A stretch of DNA of 64,000 nt, from positions 1 to 64,000 of the forward strand of contig JACMNO010000081.1 in the NCBI GenBank assembly GCA_014378485.1, read 5' to 3'. The stretch comes from Bacteroidia bacterium. GTDB taxonomy: Bacteria > Bacteroidota > Bacteroidia > B-17B0 > Aurantibacillaceae. Positions 54,748-63,878 of this stretch are shown here, piece after piece. Position numbers and translations under genes: made by a program. Under the pieces are notes generated by a model that was given only the letters and a program-made list of their open reading frames with translations, ran no database searches and was not told the DNA's origin. Position 1 is the first letter of the stretch; every line of letters begins with the position of its first letter.

Positions 54748-55125
54748 CTAATCAGGAAAAATGTGCATGTATATAATACGGGACAGCTTATAATTTTTCA
54801 GAGAAAATGCCGCAATAACTGCTACAATAATTAAAACCAAGTATATGGTTGAAACCTCAGAAAAGAACGTATTAATGATTAAAAAAGTTAAGATGCCCTG
54901 CAAAACTGCTAATCCATAACTGATATACATAGCCCCTATAAAATAACCAGGCTCCCTGTCAAAATAATATTGGCACTTTTCACACTTATCATTCATTACA
55001 GGAAGTTCAAAAATTGAATTCTTTTTTTTGAAAACTTCACCTTTTCCACAATTTGGACATCTCTCCTTTAAAATTTTGGTAAGTAAATTTTCCTCTTTCC
55101 CAGTTTGATTTTCCTTATCTTTCAT
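54748..55125 (-). CDS. DUF983 membrane protein
   Basis: This 125-residue protein has a zinc ribbon with Cys23, Cys26, Cys48 and Cys51 (CPNCGKG and CEKCQYYF) and two helices (about 66-87 and 92-112). It also has the family block FDREPGYFIGAMYISYGLAV, which identifies DUF983. Members are small inner-membrane proteins of unknown function, common in Bacteroidota. A -7 element lies upstream at 55145-55152. Confidence 0.88.
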   Translation of the reverse strand: MKDKENQTGKEENLLTKILKERCPNCGKGEVFKKKNSIFELPVMNDKCEKCQYYFDREPGYFIGAMYISYGLAVLQGILTFLIINTFFSEVSTIYLVLIIVAVIAAFSLKNYKLSRIIYMHIFPD

Positions 55126-55144
55126 ATTATGTCATAGATTTAAT

Positions 55145-55152
55145 CAAAGGTA
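55145..55152 (-). promoter_or_regulatory. Putative -7 promoter element for DUF983
   Basis: The minus strand reads TACCTTTG, an exact TAnnTTTG match, 19 bases before the ATG at 55125. Confidence 0.4.
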
Positions 55153-55278
55153 AGAAACTGCCTTATTACAGTATCATAGAAATTGCAATTTTGCAACATA
55201 ATAAACCAATATGTTTAAGTTTGGAATCGCGATTTAGTAAATGATCAAACTATTTTAATATACTTAAACTATCAAAAA

Positions 55279-55749
55279 ATGAACGTTTCAGAAAGTATTC
55301 TTAAATGGGCCATGCGCATGTATCCCCCATTTCTATTGCAACGTATTTGGGTGCAAAAAATTTATCCGGGATTCAAAAGAATCGATGTCAAAATTAATAA
55401 AAGCCTATTCACGATGAATTTTGGCAAATCCATATTTGGAGGAACTATCTATTCAGCAGCAGATCCTTTTTATGCTTTATTGTTTGGACAGATTTTAAGG
55501 CACGATGGAATGAAAGTTAATGTTTGGTTAAAAAGCGGTAGTATAAAATTTCTTAAGCCGGGAAGAACAGATTTATATTACAGTATTACTATTACTGACG
55601 ATATGATTCTTGAATTAAAAACTGACCTCAATAAAACGGGTCTTTTTATAAAGACTTACACCATTGAAATAGTTTCAAAGCATGGGCATCTACACGCCAT
55701 AGCAAAAAATGAAATTCATATCCGAAATAAAACAAAGACTAAAAATTAA
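55279..55749 (+). CDS. DUF4442 hotdog-fold protein (thioesterase-like)
   Basis: This 156-residue protein has the DUF4442 pattern: an N-terminal MYPPFLLQRIW segment, then FGGTIYSAADPFYALLF (in hotdog enzymes the helix that houses the active site) and KSGSIKFLKPGRTDLYYSI in the beta-sheet. It resembles acyl-CoA thioesterases but no reaction is established. It is cytosolic. A TAAGTTTG -7-like motif lies about 55 bases upstream (55216-55223). Confidence 0.82.
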   Translation: MNVSESILKWAMRMYPPFLLQRIWVQKIYPGFKRIDVKINKSLFTMNFGKSIFGGTIYSAADPFYALLFGQILRHDGMKVNVWLKSGSIKFLKPGRTDLYYSITITDDMILELKTDLNKTGLFIKTYTIEIVSKHGHLHAIAKNEIHIRNKTKTKN

Positions 55750-55955
55750 AAAATTCCCGCTTCCTGCCGATCAAAAAATAAAAAGAGTCTATTCTTTTCA
55801 CCCTTTTCCGGAAAAATTATGCGTCCAGCCCACGCTTGTTAACCAAATTCCTAAGTGCCTAAAAGTGGCTTTTATGTAAAGAATAAGTTCCGATACATAA
55901 CTTTTTTTCTTCCCAAATCCATTCTTTTAGGCGTGGTACTTTCATCACAATTAAA

Positions 55956-57377
55956 ATGAATAATATGAAACGGATAAAAATATTTACAACTGTAATTGCA
56001 GCCATTTTTATGGCAACGTTTACATTTTCCTGCAAAAAAGATAAGTATGTTGAATTAACCGGGGTTTGCCCAACTGTAATTGCTACAAACCCTAAACATC
56101 AGGCAGTTGGTGTTCCTATTAACCAAACGATAACTGCCACATTTAACGAAAACATGAATTCAGCAACCATATCGAGCGCTTCTTTCATCATTATGAAAGG
56201 GTCAATCGTTGTTCCGGGATCTATATCTTATAATGAAGCGAATTCAACTGTTACTTTTGTGCCAAACGCATACCTTTCACCAAGCACTGTATATACGGGG
56301 AAAATTTTAACAACAGTTAAAGATTTAATGGGCAATGCCTTGCAGGCTGATTACGTTTGGACATTCACAACAACAGTTCCAGATTTAATGGCACCTATCG
56401 TAATATCTACAAGTCCGGTTAATACCGAAACCAACGTTGCTCTTAATAAAATCGTGCGGGCTACGTTTAGCGAGGCTATGAATCCCTCCACAATTTCAAA
56501 TTCCACCTTTATCATTAAACAAGGTGGCGCTCTTGTTACAGGAACAGTTTCATATAGCGGTTCAACTGCATATTTTAAACATACTACTAATTTCTTACCT
56601 GGTTCAACATATAATGCTACTATTACAACAGGAGCAACAGACTTAGCGGGAAATTCACTGGCAACCAATTATACCTGGAGTTTTGACACTGGAGTAACAC
56701 TTTCAAGTGGTGGTCCTGATGTAGATTTACAGTCAGCTGATCAATTTGGTATTCTTGCCGGTGTTGGTGTAAGTAATAATGCAGGATTAAGCGAGATTCA
56801 TGATATGAATGTTGGAATTAGCCCCGGAGTTCGTTCTTCTGTTACAGGCTTTCCTCCTGCTATCGTTGTAAACGGCGCTATTTTTGCTTCCGACGACAGC
56901 GCACCTGCTGGTGTAGCGGCTATGTTAACGCAAGCTAAACAGGATTTAACTGATGCTTATCTTTTTGCGGAAGGCGCAAGCTCTCCTGCACCGGCTACTG
57001 TAGCGGGCGATGTTGGGGGTACAACTTTAGCCCCTGGTATTTATAAATCAACATCAACACTTTTAATACAATCGGGTGATTTAACGCTTGATGCAGGTGG
57101 TAATCCTAATGCAGTGTGGATCTTTCAAATAGCTTCTGATTTTACAACCGTTGGCGGTGCCGGTGGAAATGTGATCCTTGCTGGTAACGCTCAGGCTAAA
57201 AATGTTTTTTGGCAAACAGGCAGTTCAGCAACCATAGGAGATTTTACTTCCTTTAAAGGAAACGTACTGGCATTAACATCCATCACTATGAATTCAGGAG
57301 CCACAGCACAAGGCAGAATGTTGGCTAGAAATGGATCAGTGGTCTTAACAAGTACAAATATCATTACTAAGCCGTAA
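55956..57377 (+). CDS. Ice-binding-like (DUF3494) lipoprotein with two Ig-like domains
   Basis: This 473-residue protein starts at ATG 55956, though ATG 55965 (MKRIKIF) is equally possible. A lipoprotein signal with Cys27 (FTFSCKKDK) begins it. Two SbsA-type Ig-like (Big_5) domains follow (about 40-135 and 140-240) with PVNTETNVALNKIVRATFSE and NEN-like strands. The C-terminal DUF3494 domain has DLQSADQFGILAGVGVSN, AKQDLTDAYLFAEG, GDLTLDAGGNPNAVWIFQI and the end QAKNVFWQTGSSATIGD with ITMNSGATAQGRMLARNGSV. DUF3494 members include proven ice-binding proteins, but many are of unknown function. It would be anchored at the outer membrane. It may be a surface or adhesive protein. Confidence 0.87.
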   Translation: MNNMKRIKIFTTVIAAIFMATFTFSCKKDKYVELTGVCPTVIATNPKHQAVGVPINQTITATFNENMNSATISSASFIIMKGSIVVPGSISYNEANSTVTFVPNAYLSPSTVYTGKILTTVKDLMGNALQADYVWTFTTTVPDLMAPIVISTSPVNTETNVALNKIVRATFSEAMNPSTISNSTFIIKQGGALVTGTVSYSGSTAYFKHTTNFLPGSTYNATITTGATDLAGNSLATNYTWSFDTGVTLSSGGPDVDLQSADQFGILAGVGVSNNAGLSEIHDMNVGISPGVRSSVTGFPPAIVVNGAIFASDDSAPAGVAAMLTQAKQDLTDAYLFAEGASSPAPATVAGDVGGTTLAPGIYKSTSTLLIQSGDLTLDAGGNPNAVWIFQIASDFTTVGGAGGNVILAGNAQAKNVFWQTGSSATIGDFTSFKGNVLALTSITMNSGATAQGRMLARNGSVVLTSTNIITKP

Positions 57378-57455
57378 AATTTTATGCTATAGTTGCCATC
57401 CGAATAAGAGGAAACACAAAAGTAACGGCAGCTGTTTCAGATAAAAAACTAAAAT

Positions 57456-59501
57456 ATGAAAAATAAAAATATTATAACAAAACGAAACGATATTTTACTC
57501 GCATCAGATAAGCTGCTTAAAGGCTTAATGACTGGAACTTTAATTATTACAACTTTAAGTAGTACTTTAAAGGCACAAGAACCAGCTTATACAAAACCAT
57601 CTTGGTGGTTTGGTGCAGCAGCAGGCGCCAACTTCAACTTTTATCGTGGGAGCACTCAAAAATTAAATAAAGACTTAACAATACCATCAGCTTTCCACAG
57701 TGGTAACGGTGTTGGACTATACCTCGCACCTCTTGTGGAATATCATAAACCAGAATCAATGTTTGGAGCAATGTTTCAGGCGGGATATGATGGCAGAAGC
57801 GGAAAGTTTAAAGAGATTAAAACGCCCTGCAATTGCCCGGCAGATTTATCAACTAAAATAGCTTATGTAACGGTTGAGCCAAGCCTGCGTTTTGCACCCT
57901 TCAAATCCGATTTTTATTTATATGCTGGACCACGTTTGGCGTTCAATGTTGCTAAATCATTCGTTTATCAGCAAAAAGCAAATCCCGATTATCCTAATCA
58001 AGTTGATAATCCTGAAGTAAAAGGAGACCTAAGTGATGTAAATAATATGCTTGTTTCTATGCAAATTGGTGCAGGTTATGATATTCCATTATCCTCGCAA
58101 AATAAACGTACGCAATTTGTAATTTCTCCTTTTGTATCCTTCCAACCTTATTTTGGTCAATCGCCGCGATCTATAGAATCCTGGAATGTAACTACACTAA
58201 GGATAGGAGCAGCCATCAAATTTGGACGCGGACATAAATCTTCCGGCGATGCTTCTGCAAATCCGGAAAAATCAACAGATGTTGCAGCAGCAAATGCTCA
58301 TGTACAATTTTCTATCAGCTCACCTAAAAATGTTCCGGTTGAAAGAAGAGTAAGAGAAACATTCCCACTACGAAACTACATATTCTTTGACAAGGATTCA
58401 AAAGAAATTCCAAGTAGGTATGTTTTACTAAAAAAAGATGAAGTCAAAGATTTTAAAGAAGATCAATTAGAGGTTTTCAAATCTAAAAAATTATCAGGAC
58501 GATCAAACAGACAAATGGTTGCTTATTATAATATCTTAAATATATTAGGAGATAGAATGAATAAAAAACCAACCACTACAATTAAATTAGTGGGTTCATC
58601 GGAAACGAGTAATGAAGATGGAAAGGCAATGGCTGAATCAGTAAAAAGTTATTTAGTAAATACTTTCGGAATTGATGGGGCAAGAATTTCTACAGAAGGT
58701 CGTAACAAACCTTTAATTCCTTCGGGACAACCCGGCGGAACCAAAGATCTGGAATTGTTAGCCGAAGGAAACCGAAGAGTATCCATTGAAACAGTTTCTC
58801 CAACTTTACTGATGGAGTTCCAGAGTGGACCTGATGCTCCCCTGCAGCCTGTTGAAATAATGGATGTGCAAACAGCACCACTTGATAGTTATGTAACTTT
58901 TAACGTAGATGGTGGAAAAGATGAGTTTAAATCATGGGACTTAGAAGTTAAAGATGACAAAGGCGTAGTGGAAAAATTTGGCCCATATTATCAAAAGAAA
59001 GTAAGTATCCCCGGAAAAGCTATTTTGGGTAATCGCCCTGAAGGTGACTTTAAGGTAACAATGATCGGCCATACAAAAAGTGGTAAAACTGTTACGAAGG
59101 AAGCGTCTATGCACATGGTGCTTTGGACTCCCGGAAAAAACGAGGAAGGTATGAGATTTAGTGTGATCTTTGAATATGATGAATCTGAAGTAAATACTAT
59201 CTATGATAAATATCTTACAGATGTGGTAACCCCTAAAATACCGCAAGGTGCAAGTGTTATTATACATGGCTATACCGATATTATTGGTGACGCCGGTCAT
59301 AACAAACAACTATCCGCTAAACGTTCCAAAGATGTGAAAACAATTATTGAGGGCCAATTGAAGAAATCCGGAAGAAACGATGTTAGGTTTGAAGAATATG
59401 GATTTGGAGAGGAAGATCAGTTATCCCCTTTTGAAAATAAGTATCCTGAAGAGCGTTTCTATAATAGAACAGTTGTTATTGATATTATTCCAAAGAGCTA
59501 A
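57456..59501 (+). CDS. Outer-membrane protein with beta-barrel and two OmpA-like domains
   Basis: This 681-residue protein has a long N-region before the signal peptide (cleaved near SSTLKAQ, about residue 41) and an outer-membrane beta-barrel (about 45-270) starting WWFGAAAGANFNFYRG. Two OmpA-like domains follow. The first (about 305-450) lacks the usual TD peptidoglycan motif and looks degenerate but keeps NRRVSIE. The second (about 565-681) has the canonical GYTDIIGDAGHNKQLSAKRS with Asp, Asn and Arg in place, so it should bind peptidoglycan. The gene follows the ice-binding-like lipoprotein by 78 bases and is followed by a terminator. Confidence 0.88.
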   Translation: MKNKNIITKRNDILLASDKLLKGLMTGTLIITTLSSTLKAQEPAYTKPSWWFGAAAGANFNFYRGSTQKLNKDLTIPSAFHSGNGVGLYLAPLVEYHKPESMFGAMFQAGYDGRSGKFKEIKTPCNCPADLSTKIAYVTVEPSLRFAPFKSDFYLYAGPRLAFNVAKSFVYQQKANPDYPNQVDNPEVKGDLSDVNNMLVSMQIGAGYDIPLSSQNKRTQFVISPFVSFQPYFGQSPRSIESWNVTTLRIGAAIKFGRGHKSSGDASANPEKSTDVAAANAHVQFSISSPKNVPVERRVRETFPLRNYIFFDKDSKEIPSRYVLLKKDEVKDFKEDQLEVFKSKKLSGRSNRQMVAYYNILNILGDRMNKKPTTTIKLVGSSETSNEDGKAMAESVKSYLVNTFGIDGARISTEGRNKPLIPSGQPGGTKDLELLAEGNRRVSIETVSPTLLMEFQSGPDAPLQPVEIMDVQTAPLDSYVTFNVDGGKDEFKSWDLEVKDDKGVVEKFGPYYQKKVSIPGKAILGNRPEGDFKVTMIGHTKSGKTVTKEASMHMVLWTPGKNEEGMRFSVIFEYDESEVNTIYDKYLTDVVTPKIPQGASVIIHGYTDIIGDAGHNKQLSAKRSKDVKTIIEGQLKKSGRNDVRFEEYGFGEEDQLSPFENKYPEERFYNRTVVIDIIPKS

Positions 59502-59523
59502 TTTATTAGAAATAAATTCACCT

Positions 59524-59557
59524 AAAAAAGGCTTTCCGGGTTCGGACAGCCTTTTTT
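59524..59557 (+). terminator. Terminator of the OmpA-family gene
   Basis: AAAAAAGGCT (59524-59533) pairs with AGCCTTTTTT (59548-59557), with an inner TCCG/CGGA stem, and the T-run forms part of the stem. Confidence 0.88.
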
Positions 59558-59636
59558 AAATTTATATAGCATCTATAGTGATTCTATAATGAATGTCAAG
59601 AACATATTGCTTAGCTTCGGCCATGCAGGTTAAAAT

Positions 59637-60800
59637 TTGAAACATCGGGTACTACATATCATGACATGGGCGATACTGATGGTTTTTCCTGAATCATCAC
59701 ATGCTCAGTTGGACAGTATTGTGAAAGCCATTTCAGATACAGTAATCAATAAATTTATTGTTGATGATATTCCAAAAAAAACATTTAAAGATAAATTCAT
59801 GTACCCTCATCGATGGTATATTAGACTGTTATTAAAACCAACGAATTCTGATTTTGATACCACCTATATTCTTAGCAGTAAAAAAAAACTAACGATAACC
59901 ATACCAGTAAGCAAAAAATATTATGGTTTTAATTTATTCGATCACAGTAGCAGTAGTAAATTAAAATTCTTACCAAATAATTATTATCACGTTGGTTTTA
60001 ATTTTAGTAATATGTTTTTAACTTTTGGATTTGTTCCTAATATAAAGTTTGGGTCTAAGGAAGGCAGAGGGCCAACAAAAGCAGTTGACTTTCAATTGAC
60101 CATTATTGGGAGAAGAGTCATCACTGATATTAATTACCAAAACTTTAAGGGTATGTATTCGCGGGATAATTCCGAATCACAAACTATCGCGGTACGCCCT
60201 GATATCAAACTCATTTCCTATGGTGTAAATACAATGTTTGTGTTTAATTATAAAAAATATTCTCTCCGCGGGGCGTTTTCTTTCACGGATGTGCAAAGAA
60301 AAAGTTCCGGATCTTTAATGGCAGGTATATATCATTCTCATGTGGACTTTACCTGTGATGATTCAAGTTTTAATGCCCCTTTTGAACCTTCATTTTCAAA
60401 ACTAATAAAAGACATGAATAAGATCACCGTAATAGTAATCGGATTAACCGGCGGATACGGATATACAATGGTGCATAAAAAAATACTATTCAGTACCGCT
60501 ATTAATTTCGGGGCAGGTGGTCAAAAATTAAATTACACTCTTTCAGATCGCCATATTCAAAATTTGCCATTGAACATGGCCATACACCTTACTGCCAAAG
60601 CATCTCTAAGATATGATAACCTTCGGTTCTTCGTTGGCATACTGGCAACCTACGACAACAATTATTCTGCATTTGTTATGCACTTTAATTCTTCTAATTA
60701 TATGGGAAAAGCGGTTGCATTTGTCGGGTATCGTTTTAACCTTAAAAATAATGGAAGAAATATTCTTAAAGCATTGCGTTTAGTAGACTATAATAAGTGA
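59637..60800 (+). CDS. DUF4421 outer-membrane barrel-like protein
   Basis: This 387-residue protein starts at TTG 59637 (MKHRVLHIMTWAILM), with a signal peptide ending about residue 24 (SSHAQ). The DUF4421 marks are PNNYYHVGFNFSNMFLTFGF, FKGMYSRDNS, RPDIKLISYGVNTMFVFN and YSLRGAFSFTDVQRKSSGSLMAG. It should form a barrel in the outer membrane. The role is unknown. It lies 103 bases upstream of a receiver-domain gene on the same strand. Confidence 0.82.
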   Translation: MKHRVLHIMTWAILMVFPESSHAQLDSIVKAISDTVINKFIVDDIPKKTFKDKFMYPHRWYIRLLLKPTNSDFDTTYILSSKKKLTITIPVSKKYYGFNLFDHSSSSKLKFLPNNYYHVGFNFSNMFLTFGFVPNIKFGSKEGRGPTKAVDFQLTIIGRRVITDINYQNFKGMYSRDNSESQTIAVRPDIKLISYGVNTMFVFNYKKYSLRGAFSFTDVQRKSSGSLMAGIYHSHVDFTCDDSSFNAPFEPSFSKLIKDMNKITVIVIGLTGGYGYTMVHKKILFSTAINFGAGGQKLNYTLSDRHIQNLPLNMAIHLTAKASLRYDNLRFFVGILATYDNNYSAFVMHFNSSNYMGKAVAFVGYRFNLKNNGRNILKALRLVDYNK

Positions 60801-60892
60801 TTTGTGTAAAACAATTATAAAGTTATACAATGAATTTCGATTAAAAAATTTTCTTCTTTGTAATAAGAATATTATATAAACTAACTAAAAAC

Positions 60893-60898
60893 GGAGGG
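60893..60898 (+). promoter_or_regulatory. Strong Shine-Dalgarno site before the receiver gene
   Basis: GGAGGG lies four bases before ATG 60903. Such strong sites are unusual in Bacteroidota, where most genes here have none. Confidence 0.65.
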
Positions 60899-60902
60899 TC
60901 AA

Positions 60903-61394
60903 ATGCAAACGCAAGGAATCAATTTATTTATTGTAGATGATAATAAATTAGTATTGACTGATCTAAAATTATATTTACAAAACAGATTCGGATCGGATCT
61001 TACTATATCTACTTTCAATAGTGGCGAAGATTGCTTAGAAAAGGTTAATGCTGACACAAACATAGTTATTCTTGATTATTTTTTGGGGGGCAAGAATGGC
61101 TTGGAAATACTAAAATTAATTAAAAACAAAAATCCTAAAACAGAAGTGATCATGATGTCAAGTAACGAAGATGTTGCATTGGCTATACAATCCTTCAGAA
61201 ATGGGGCGTCAGATTATGTCATAAAAGGACATGGAGCTATCAGAAAAATAACCAAGTTGGTTTACAATATAATCACTGAACCAATCAGAATTATTGTAAG
61301 AGAATTTGGTGTTTCCAAATTCATGGCCATATTTCTTCTTACTTTTGTAATAATGGGTGTTGTAGTGGCAATTGTATTATATAAGATGCCATAA
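60903..61394 (+). CDS. Response-regulator receiver domain with C-terminal membrane helix
   Basis: This 163-residue protein has a complete receiver domain: acidic pair Asp12/Asp13, phosphoacceptor Asp58 in VILDYFLGGKNG, Ser86 and Lys108 (SDYVIKG). A short linker follows (ITEPIRIIVREFG), then one hydrophobic helix at about 139-160 (KFMAIFLLTFVIMGVVVAIVLY) and a three-residue end. No output domain is present. Receiver proteins normally are soluble, so tail-anchoring in the inner membrane is unusual. A histidine kinase partner is not in the window. A strong Shine-Dalgarno site precedes it. Confidence 0.88.
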   Translation: MQTQGINLFIVDDNKLVLTDLKLYLQNRFGSDLTISTFNSGEDCLEKVNADTNIVILDYFLGGKNGLEILKLIKNKNPKTEVIMMSSNEDVALAIQSFRNGASDYVIKGHGAIRKITKLVYNIITEPIRIIVREFGVSKFMAIFLLTFVIMGVVVAIVLYKMP

Positions 61395-61448
61395 CATCAT
61401 TTTTAAAAAATCAATAAAAAAAGAGTAAGTTAGAGGATTTTAAAGATA

Positions 61449-63791
61449 ATGAAACATTTAATTTCCAAAATAAAAAAACCGCTGCTCATCATTTCGGGAA
61501 TTGTATTTCTTGCTGTTTCATTGATCATCATTTTTATTTCACCAATTGCCAAATATCTTGTTGAAAAATATGATGTAAAATACATAGGCCGGGAGGTAAA
61601 AATGGATTGGGCTTATGTTAATCCTTTTACAGGATATGTATATTTGGATGATCTTATAATTTACGAACAAAAAAGCGATAGTGTATTCCTTGAAATGAAC
61701 GGAGTTGCGGCGCATTTTTCGATGACAAAATTATTTTCTAAAACTTACGAAATTGAATCGTTAAGCCTTGATGAGCCAGTCGGAAAAATAATTCAAATCA
61801 AAAAGCAGTTCAATTTTAGCGATATTATAGAACTTTTTTCTCCAAAAAAAAATAAAAAACCAAAAAAAGGGCCGGTTCACTTTAATTTACTCAATGCAGA
61901 AATTAAGGACGGAACTTTTTATTTCAGCGATCCTTTAACTCCAATAAACTATTCCATCATTCACGTTAATCTCAAAAGTGATGGGAAGCTCTGGGATTCT
62001 GACACGATCAATGGAAAGCTATCTCTTCAATCAGGTATTGGAAAAGGAGATCTTGATGCTAATTTTATGATTAACATTAAAACCCTCGATTATCGTTTTG
62101 GTGTGGATATCAGAAAATTTGACATGCTGGTACTGAAACAATATTTAAAAGATCTTTCGGAGTATGGGAATATTTCAACCATATTAGACGCTAATGTTAA
62201 AGGTAAAGGCAATTTTAAAAATAAACAAAGCATTGATGCCAAAGGACGAATAGCATTGAGTGATTTTCATTTTGGAAAAGACTCATTAGAAGATTATGCT
62301 TCTTACGATAAACTTACTTTAGTAATTAATGAACTGGCTCCTGCAAAAAGAAAATACTTTTTTGATACAGTGAATCTCGAAAATCCTTATTTCAAATATG
62401 AGAAATATGATCATCTTGATAATATTCAAAGGATGTTTGGTAAGAAAGGTTCTAAACTTAAAAACGCAAAAGCGAACCCGGAAAAATTTAACTTAATCAT
62501 CGAATTATCAAAGTACATACAAATAATCTTCAAGAATTTTTTGAAAAGTGATTATAAAATCAAAAGTCTAACCGTTAAAAGTGGGAACTTTATTTTTAAT
62601 GATTATTCTGTTAATGAGAAGTTCACTATTGCACTTAATCCTTTAAACATCGAGGCAGATTCAGTAGATAATACTCAACGAAGAGTTAAAGTAACAGTTA
62701 AAAGCGGTATTAAGCCCTATGGATCACTTGGTATTGTAGTGAGTATGAATCCAAAGAATAAAGAGGACTTTGATCTAACATATAGATTTCATAAAATCCC
62801 TGCACCACTATTTAATCCGTACCTCCTTAAATTCACTTCATTTCCGCTCGACAGGGGAACAATTGAATTAACCGGTAATTGGAATTTTAGTAATAATTTT
62901 CTTCAAAGCACAAACCATTTTATTGCCATAGACCCACGTTTAGGAAATAAGATGAAAAAAGAAAATTCCCGATCAATTCCAATGCCACTAATCATGGCAT
63001 TTATTAGAGAAAGGGGTAATGTTATCGATTACAAAATTCCAATCACCGGAGATTTAAAAAACCCGCGTTTTCATATATCAGATATAGTATTTGATCTTTT
63101 AAAGAATATTTTAATTAAACCACCAACTACCTTATACGGCTTTGAGGTTAGAAACACAGAGAGAGATGTGGAAAAATTTCTTACATTAAAGTGGGAATTG
63201 CGTCAAACAAAGCTTGATGACGACCAGGATAATTTATTATCGAAAATTGTTCGATTATTAAAAGAGAATCCGCAGGCAAATATTACAATACATCCTCAGC
63301 AATACACTGAAAAAGAAAAAGAATATATATTATTTTTTGAAGCAAAGAAAAAATATTTTTTAACCCATGATGGAAAAAAAGGAAATTCGATTTCTGAGGA
63401 TGACTCTTTAATTATTGAAAAAATGTCAATCAAAGATTCCACGTTTGTAAGATATTTAAATCGTGCTATAAAAGACAGTATGATTTATACTGTGCAGGAC
63501 AAATGCTATCTTCTATTAGGAAAATCCCTGATCGATAAAAAATACAAAAATCAGATGCAGGAAAGAAAACTACTTGTCGAAAATTATTTTAAGGAAGGTG
63601 AAGTTAAAAAACAAGTTCATTTTATTGAAGCTGACAATGTGGTTCCGCGAAATAGTTACTCTTTTTATAAAATAAACTATAAAGGTGAAATGCCTGAATC
63701 ACTGAAAGAGGCTTTTGAAAAACTCTATGAAATAGATAACAAACCACCAAGAAAAAAGTATTTTATGTTTCGCAAAAGAGCTGAAAAATAG
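61449..63791 (+). CDS. DUF748/AsmA-like envelope protein
   Basis: This 780-residue protein has one N-terminal helix (about 12-32) and a large beta-rich periplasmic part. It has AsmA/DUF748-like phrases: YVKYIGREVKMDWAYVNPFTGYVYLDDL-type start, GNISTILDANVKGKGNF, YRFHKIPAPLFNPYLLKFT and FPLDRGTIELTGNW. A C-terminal KIVRLLKENPQANITIHPQQYTEKEKEY segment looks OmpA-like in layout but lacks its peptidoglycan motif. AsmA-type proteins act in lipid transport or outer-membrane assembly. It follows the receiver gene by 54 bases, so the two may share a message. Confidence 0.8.
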   Translation: MKHLISKIKKPLLIISGIVFLAVSLIIIFISPIAKYLVEKYDVKYIGREVKMDWAYVNPFTGYVYLDDLIIYEQKSDSVFLEMNGVAAHFSMTKLFSKTYEIESLSLDEPVGKIIQIKKQFNFSDIIELFSPKKNKKPKKGPVHFNLLNAEIKDGTFYFSDPLTPINYSIIHVNLKSDGKLWDSDTINGKLSLQSGIGKGDLDANFMINIKTLDYRFGVDIRKFDMLVLKQYLKDLSEYGNISTILDANVKGKGNFKNKQSIDAKGRIALSDFHFGKDSLEDYASYDKLTLVINELAPAKRKYFFDTVNLENPYFKYEKYDHLDNIQRMFGKKGSKLKNAKANPEKFNLIIELSKYIQIIFKNFLKSDYKIKSLTVKSGNFIFNDYSVNEKFTIALNPLNIEADSVDNTQRRVKVTVKSGIKPYGSLGIVVSMNPKNKEDFDLTYRFHKIPAPLFNPYLLKFTSFPLDRGTIELTGNWNFSNNFLQSTNHFIAIDPRLGNKMKKENSRSIPMPLIMAFIRERGNVIDYKIPITGDLKNPRFHISDIVFDLLKNILIKPPTTLYGFEVRNTERDVEKFLTLKWELRQTKLDDDQDNLLSKIVRLLKENPQANITIHPQQYTEKEKEYILFFEAKKKYFLTHDGKKGNSISEDDSLIIEKMSIKDSTFVRYLNRAIKDSMIYTVQDKCYLLLGKSLIDKKYKNQMQERKLLVENYFKEGEVKKQVHFIEADNVVPRNSYSFYKINYKGEMPESLKEAFEKLYEIDNKPPRKKYFMFRKRAEK

Positions 63792-63878
63792 ATGACGTTC
63801 TTAATTTTTCTAACTTCAGAATCTAGTTAATGAAAAACGAAATCCGCTAAATGTCGAAAATTATATAAACCTAAAAAA

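Noticed and set aside
57378..57455. Possible -7 element TATAGTTG before the OmpA gene.
   Set aside because: It is one mismatch from consensus and far from the ATG, so it was not listed.
58941..59309. A 122-codon open frame on the minus strand inside the OmpA-family gene.
   Set aside because: It is antisense to the canonical OmpA-like domain and shows no motif, so it is a shadow frame.
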